Below, piece by piece: positions 58,296-64,000 of a stretch of DNA of 64,000 nucleotides; positions within the stretch are counted from its first letter, which is position 1; every line of letters starts with the position of its first letter. The notes under the pieces are model-generated. The model worked only from the letters and a program-made list of their open reading frames with translations. It was not told where the DNA came from and did no database searches. The DNA lies in contig NW_015971545.1 in NCBI RefSeq assembly GCF_000182565.1, positions 186,001 through 250,000 of the forward strand, written 5' to 3'. Position numbers and translations under genes: made by a program. Source of the stretch: Spizellomyces punctatus DAOM BR117 (lineage: Eukaryota > Chytridiomycota > Chytridiomycetes > Spizellomycetales > Spizellomycetaceae).

Positions 58296-59494
58296 ATGAA
58301 CGGTGAAGCAGATAATCCGGAAGAGCTATCTCACCTTCTCTCGTCGCTCTCTACCAATCACCCCGAAACATTTGACGCAACTGCCTCCAACCACCTGGAT
58401 GAGCTGCTCTCGTCGTCGGCTTCCGTCAGGTTCTTGAAAGGGATCGCTGCCCGTGACTGTCAGCGTGAAGGGCTCAAAGAAGTTACGTCCGAGGCAGATG
58501 AGATTCTGGAAGCTGACTATATTTACGAAGGTAAGGAGTGTAGCAAGATTGGTCATCCCTAGATTGAGGAGCTCAAGCGTGAATTCTGCAAAATCCTGAT
58601 GTTGTAGCAAAACGGCTGTCCAGTATCCTTGATACTTTGAGAGTTAGTAGACAGCACCTGTCGAAGGGCGGCGAAGCAAATTTGGATGCCTTGACAAATC
58701 TAGCCATGATATTAGGACTTGGCGAAACAAATGCTGTCAGGTATACCAGTGCTACCCAAGTTGGTTGGTTTGGAACTTCCTAACGCGAAACAGCTTCCAG
58801 TGTGCCATGACAGATCTCCTCATAGAAGAGCAGGAGGCTGAAGAAAACCATGTACGTCAAGCAAAGCTACTTGAGTCGCTGGAACGGCGAATGCACGACG
58901 TCGATGAATATTCTGGACGAGTGGCTAGGTGAGTGCAAAGAATGTTGTTATTATACTTGGCATATATTTTCTGAGAGAACCGATCGTTCTTAGTATATTT
59001 TCAGAACTCCAAGAGGGGGAAGAAGTGGATAACCAGCGGCTGCTGGAATACAATCGAAATACAGACGTTCTGCGGCAAAAGGGTCACGAATATAACAATA
59101 GGCTGGCCGAGCTAGAGGTGAGGGCGCCGTTCCATAAGTCTATGTGGGCCCTTGACTGCGTATTCTCGAGGCTCTGTTCTGATAACCCTGCATAGGCTCT
59201 TATACCCCCAGATATCGATCTTTATCGTCATGACACCATCTTGGCCCTGCAGTCTGAGGTTGACGCGATGGCCAATGAACTGGAAAAGAAGGACATCACT
59301 CTGCGAAGCTTCTGCGATTTGCCTCCAGACATGGCGCTAGCTCGACTAAAGCTTACCGAGCGAAGACAGGAGCTGGTACGCACCTTCTTCAGTAGAATTG
59401 TTCTGTTGAAATTACTGATTCGCTTTGCATTTAGGCACGCCTTATAGAGAATAAACAGGCAGTGCTCAGCTCTATTGCACATGGTATTTCATGA
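58296..59494 (+). CDS. HAUS1: HAUS1, augmin complex subunit 1
   Basis: Six exons. The N-terminus (ELSHLLSSLSTNHPETFDAT and SVRFLKGIAARDCQREGLKE) parallels the HAUS1 N-terminal helical domain. A continuous coiled coil follows. The best match is the C-terminal block EEVDNQRLLEYNRNTDVLRQ, then ALQSEVDAMANELEKKDITL and the LPPDMALARLKLTERRQEL motif, corresponding to human HAUS1 KVDNRRQNMDFLKAKSEEF and NPSLAQVKIEEAKREL. Augmin recruits gamma-tubulin to existing microtubules to make branched spindle microtubules. The ATG at 58296 is the first in frame. TGA at 59492-59494. About 270 residues, close to human HAUS1. Exon joins were set by splice sites and frame. Confidence 0.8.
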
Positions 59495-59847
59495 GCTACG
59501 AATGCTGGTATCTGATCGGTTAGGCGCTATTTGCACAATAGGGGCTCAAATTCCAGGCATTCCATGATGGCATTCCAAGTGGAAGACTTGCGCCAATCCT
59601 ATCGGAACATGTACTGTATATACTATTTATATTATTTAGGATATCGATATCCACCAGTGCCTTTCAGGATAATTAATATCAAAGTTTGCTTTAATTAATA
59701 ATTTACAGAATACATCAGTTAGCGCCATGTTTTATAGAACACTGTCCTCAAGTCACCGATGTGTTCATTTCCTCAGCATATTTACCACACGACCCATATT
59801 TTTATATCCAATATACATTTGAAGTATCTACAAGAAATGCAGTGTGG
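59495..59847. other. Convergent intergenic region
   Basis: AT-rich 3' flanks of HAUS1 and the forkhead gene; no further feature recognised. Confidence 0.4.
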
Positions 59848-61617
59848 TTAGACCACAACTGCAACACGACTCTTCTTCGGAGCATTCGTACTGGAAGGTA
59901 AAGAGGTACGTTTCCGAATCGAAGCGGCAGCGGTACCGTCCTCCAGACGGTTCTTCATGTCAATATCGATGGTTGTCAGATAATTGAGAGTAGGAAGCGC
60001 ATTGCCCAAAGGTGGAAGCTTGTGGAGCGAATTCATGATGGGCGGAAGCGTAGAGTCATTCGAAGTCGAGTTACTGTTGGCTGCTCGAACCGTACATTGG
60101 GAGACCTCGAAAGGGGAATGAATGCAAGATCCAGTATCAATATCAGGGGAAGGTAACGGAGAAGGTAAAAGATTGGTGATGGCGCTGGTGATATTTTTCC
60201 TGTCCATATTGTCAACAGTACCCTGTCGCTCGGTGCGCTGTGTTGCCATTGGACATCTTCTGGCTGTTGTTGGTCCAGTTTTCTCAGAGAAGGACCAATA
60301 CCCCCCTTTATACTCGTTCTCGTTGAGACGGAAGAAGCAAGTGTTCACAGACAGAGCGTGTCGAACCGCGTTCCTCCAGTTATGTCCTTTCTTGCCCGAT
60401 CTCACCCGATAATAAGGATGTGTACGAGCGATTTCGGCGTAGATGTCGGAGACACTATCAAATCTGAACTATAAGGCACTGAATGATGAAGCATTTACAG
60501 TATGCTGTTCAACTCACAGTAACTTGGTCTTGCCAGACGATTTGAATGCACCAATGATCAGGTTTGCCCAAGACAAGTTTGGCCGCATGTGTACACGATC
60601 CATGTCCATGGGCTCCATTGATGGATCGGGAGTCCTAGTTATAGGGCAAGGCACCTTTGGTGTTTTACTGAGCACGGATGAGCCGGCCGACCCATTCATG
60701 CAAACCCCTGATATAGCCAAGCCAAGATAGGAAGGGCATCCGGCAACTGCTCCCGCGATGCGAGGGCAATAGATATCACTTGACCGAGAGGGAAGAGCTA
60801 ATCCCGCATGTCGCCCAGTGACAATTGGTGAAGGTACATTTGGTCGAAGGAAGCAGAATCGCGCGTTGTCCAGCCGAAAGGTAGAGAACGTTTCCAAGAC
60901 CGCCGGATGACTGTTCTGACTAAATGTATTGATCCCGACCGTCACGGTCCCCTGTCCACATACACGAAGTTCAAAACGCTGGGCAAACGGGTTCCATTCA
61001 ATGACAATATAAGGACGTTGCTGGGAAGCAGTGCCAAGATTAATAGTAAACCTGGGGCCATATCCAATTCTACAGAGACGATTAGTAAGATCAATGCTAT
61101 ACAGCACGGAAACACTGGATTGTAGAATGCTAACAGCGTCGATATTCTTACCTTACAGGTGCCGTATAATCCCCTATTACAGTGATCTCCCCTTCGAAAT
61201 TTCCATGGGTAATGCAACGATTTGGAGACCGGGGGGGTGTGTCATTTGTAGGAGGCTGATGCTTCTTGACAGTATTTTCTTTGTCCTCCAAGAAGGCCGC
61301 TTCCAGTAAAAGAGTAAATCCATCCTTTGTGGTAGGTTTACTGGCAACAGGAGATGAACAAGCCGTGGAAAGTTCGGAAGAAGGCAGGGAACCGCTGGCA
61401 ACAGAATACATGTCGAATGATGGAAGACGACTGCGTACACAAGTAGCGGGTAATGCAAAGGGGAATGTTGGCGATGGAGCTGCAGAGGGCTCGTCTGCTG
61501 AAAGATATTAGGAACCCGTGGAGGTTAATGTGTGAAGTGTCCTCTTCAAAAAGGCCAACGTGCTGCGAGAAGACGAGGAATACCTGTTATTTCAACTAAA
61601 TCCATAATGTTCGCCAT
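59848..61617 (-). CDS. FHA-forkhead transcription factor (Fkh1/Fkh2-like)
   Basis: Four or more exons. The start MANIMDLVEITADEPS (intron after codon 11) leads to an FHA-like domain (ITVIGDYTAPVR, then RPYIVIEWNPFAQRFELRV and FRLDNARFCFLRP), which normally binds phosphothreonine. The forkhead domain follows: RPNLSWANLIIGAFKSSGKT, spliced to FDSVSDIYAEIARTHPYYRV, then GHNWRNAVRHALSVNTCFFR, the recognition helix, and GGYWSF. A basic tail with RKRTS and APKKSRVAVVV could be a nuclear signal. FHA plus forkhead is the layout of fungal Fkh1/Fkh2 cell-cycle regulators of mitotic genes. A Fox protein of another subgroup cannot be excluded because the winged-helix insert differs from yeast. Confidence 0.82.
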
Positions 61618-62546
61618 CTCAAGTGGTCCCAGTGGTCGATGGTAATTTCAGATGGGACACAATATAGTACAAAGCATATACAGAAAGGTGGTAACCTAGC
61701 GGACGACGGAAGCGGAGTCGTTGCTCGGCCCCTTTTATGTCCTTCAGTGTTCAATACTTGGGCACATCAGATTGCTGCAAGTGGCTTGAACATCCGGTCC
61801 CGCCAAGACAAAAAAAAAAGTGACAAAGGCAGCAAAAAGCTTCTATGGGGAAGGCGCAGTAGGCAACCCCCACAGCGTCATTGCCGATACAAATGATGTG
61901 GGACACCCAAGGCATTATTATACTCAGTCGCATGTAGATAAGCAAACCTTCTAAAAGTGTGCGCGGATGTCTAGTGGGGCGAACGCAAACAAAAGCCCTG
62001 CCCACGCGGAGTTCTTTTTGCGCGCTACGGACATGTGCCAATGAGAGGTTGGAAGTTGGAATGCGGCATGAAGGGGATTTTGGTGAAAGACGCAAATCAT
62101 TCTGTAAATGATTCTTAAACTCCGCTATCGATAACTGCGCTCGTGGGTTGTATCAATCCCGGAAAAGATATAACCGGCCCAACACATTCCTGTAAACTTG
62201 GGAACGTGACGGGAAGGTTCACGGCGAAAAAGTGGCTCCTGAATTTAAAAACCCGCCGCTGCGCGGCGGATGCACGAGCGGCTAGTTGGATCTTCAACGG
62301 AAGTGATGAGATTTCCCGCCTGGATTGACCAACGCTAATCCGGACAGACTACTGCGCACCACCGCGCTTGAAATACACATTCAATACGGAATCAAAAAAA
62401 TTCACTAGTCGACGAGGCTTCCGCCATACAGCCACTGAGGTGTTTTGCAGCATTTGTTGAGCTTGATTGTTAGAGGGCTCACAGACGACGGTTAAATTAG
62501 AGCATACTCAATCGCCACGCAAGACCAGTTATATGTACACTTTATT
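61618..62546. other. Intergenic region between forkhead and PPWD1 genes
   Basis: About 930 bp without a gene. It has a short perfect GC hairpin (62253-62269: CCGCCGC, loop TGC, GCGGCGG), and the promoter of the forkhead gene lies at its left end. Nothing else was recognised. Confidence 0.45.
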
Positions 62547-64000
62547 CTACCGGACTTCAATACTCAAGATGTGTATATCTTCAAAGGGCTTATCCGTCTT
62601 GTCTGTCCTGGCAGCTTCAATACGCTGGATGACATCCATTCCACCGGTAGCTCGTCCGAAAATAGTGTGCTTATTGTCCAACCATGGCTATATACAGGAT
62701 CAAACCATGAGCATTATTCACCGCACCGCGGCATGAGAATCAGTATGAGACTGCGCACTCACCGTTGGCACTGTAGTAATGAAGAATTGACTGCCATTGG
62801 TGTTGGGTCCAACATTCGCCATACTTAAGGTGTATGGCCGATCATGCTTGACCGCACGGTTGAACTCATCCTCGAAATCGTTACCCCATAAGCTTTCGCC
62901 TCCGGTACCATCACCAAAAGGATCCCCAGTTTGAATCATAAATCCTTTGATCACTCGATGGAAGATCACATTATCATAATAGCCCTTCTTCGCCAGGCCC
63001 ACAAAGTTCTCGACCGCCTTGGGGGCATACTCGGGAAACAATCTAACGTGAATGTCGCCATAAGATGTATGAATTATGGCAGAGCTTCCAAGTGTGCGCG
63101 AAAGATTGGACTGTGCTGCCGCAACGGTCTGCTCTTCGCGAGAAGGCTTTTCGTTAAATATATCGCGTCCTGTGCTGCTGCCACCTGATTCCTCAGAATC
63201 GGCATCACGTTTCGAAAAACAGTAGAACCGGTTCCGCTTATATGCCGTGCAAAAAAGCGTCGGATCCAGAGCTTCGGTCTCTTTGTACACCGGATTGTCC
63301 GACGCCGCCATTGCAAGTGTAATCAGTCCCTTCTTTCGAGGAGCTCCTTGATATAATGCCACATTCAGGAATCTCTGTGTCTCGGCTTTGCCGATAAGCC
63401 GCACCACCTTGTTGGTTCGAATATTCACTACTTTAATCCCAAGAAGTGTGGGATATATCACGAAGTTGCCCGACTCGTCAAAAACTGCATTTGCTGTCGC
63501 ACTCTGTCCACCTTTCACCTTTTCTATCTCTCGTTCAATGGCCAAGCGTCGTCCGAACTCCATGTCGTCTAACGAGTATATGGCGGTTCCAGCCTGCTGC
63601 ATCTCGGACACTACAGTCAAGCTTTCATCATACTTGCGGATCAGCTTGCCACTACGGAAATTGAAAACTCTAATTTGTCGATCACTGAATCCAAATGTGA
63701 CAAATTTAGAAAAATCTGGCGAAAAGGTCAGGGAAGAGGGTGCTTTCTTCGCCTGAAAGGGTTTGTTTCAGTATATCGTATCTTCCCAGAATCAAACAAT
63801 AAGTGCCCACCTTTTTGAATTCATAAAGATCAGTGTCGCTTTTGAATTCCCAGTCAACCACAGGCGGGCTAGGTAAAGTATACCCGCTATCCACATCGGG
63901 ATGCCAATACTCGACCATTCCTCCGCTATCCACACTGACAATCACATCCGCTACCGGGTTATAACGCATGATATGAACTGGATCGACATGCAAATTGTTG
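62547..64000 (-). CDS. PPWD1: PPWD1 cyclophilin-WD40 peptidyl-prolyl isomerase (5' end outside the window)
   Basis: Three visible exons; the gene continues past 64000, so the N-terminal WD40 start is missing. WD40 blades include [18 protein letters not shown] and [20 protein letters not shown]. After a linker a cyclophilin domain begins [20 protein letters not shown] and carries [17 protein letters not shown] (catalytic Arg in FHR, and FMIQ). [14 protein letters not shown] follows, and [19 protein letters not shown] comes after an intron near 62686-62760. It ends ILSIEVR, TAG 62547-62549. PPWD1 is a nuclear, spliceosome-associated cyclophilin. All residues I know as catalytic in cyclophilin A appear conserved, so it is likely active. 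Confidence 0.93.

Noticed and set aside
1-64000. CRISPR arrays, rRNA operons, bacterial operons or phage
   Set aside because: Spliceosomal introns throughout and fungal/eukaryotic gene families; no regular spacer repeats or rRNA-like stretches were found.

Overview
This window is nuclear DNA from a fungus, most likely an early-diverging (zoosporic, chytrid-like) one. Fungal hallmarks are a division I chitin synthase, the PRM1 mating-fusion protein and a secreted GH16 glucanase. It also carries genes often lost in yeasts but shared with animals: TMEM18, ZNF277, HAUS1 (augmin), PPWD1 and CCDC124. Almost every gene is split by short GT-AG introns (about 50-90 nt) and genes lie on both strands with short gaps. 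The taxonomic placement is an inference from gene content. Gene ends below were set by reading splice sites and protein motifs by eye.

Layout. 1-16 kb: 3' part of a WD40-repeat protein, an F-BAR protein, a secreted GH16 glucanase, a repeat-rich stretch with a 100-N assembly gap, a heat-shock-factor gene carrying a frame-breaking 83-bp tandem duplication, a chitin synthase, a decayed retrotransposon Gag, and the REI1 ribosome-assembly zinc-finger protein. 16-25 kb: a histone-fold subunit divergent from a BRD7/9-like bromodomain gene, then HBS1 (ribosome rescue GTPase). 24.7-34.8 kb: TEL1/ATM, the largest gene here, divergent from HBS1. 35-49 kb: PRM1, tRNA-Val(AAC), MPS1/TTK kinase, a mitochondrial K+/H+ exchange-related protein, TMEM18 divergent from ZNF277, and CCDC124/LSO2. 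49.6-58 kb: an unusual multi-membrane-span phosphodiesterase-like gene with a Tudor-like domain, a hairpin, an orphan frame, an orphan seven-span membrane protein and unresolved sequence. 58-64 kb: HAUS1, an FHA-forkhead transcription factor and the 3' part of PPWD1.

There is no operon-like or obvious pathway cluster. Several genes do share themes: genome surveillance and mitosis (TEL1, MPS1, HAUS1, possibly the forkhead factor), ribosome assembly and rescue (REI1, HBS1, CCDC124, perhaps ZNF277), and cell wall or cell fusion (chitin synthase, GH16, PRM1). The least conventional objects are the Tudor-like/phosphodiesterase fusion, the duplicated HSF gene, a bromodomain lacking its signature Asn, a possible HBS1/SKI7 dual gene, and the orphan cluster at 54.3-57.4 kb.
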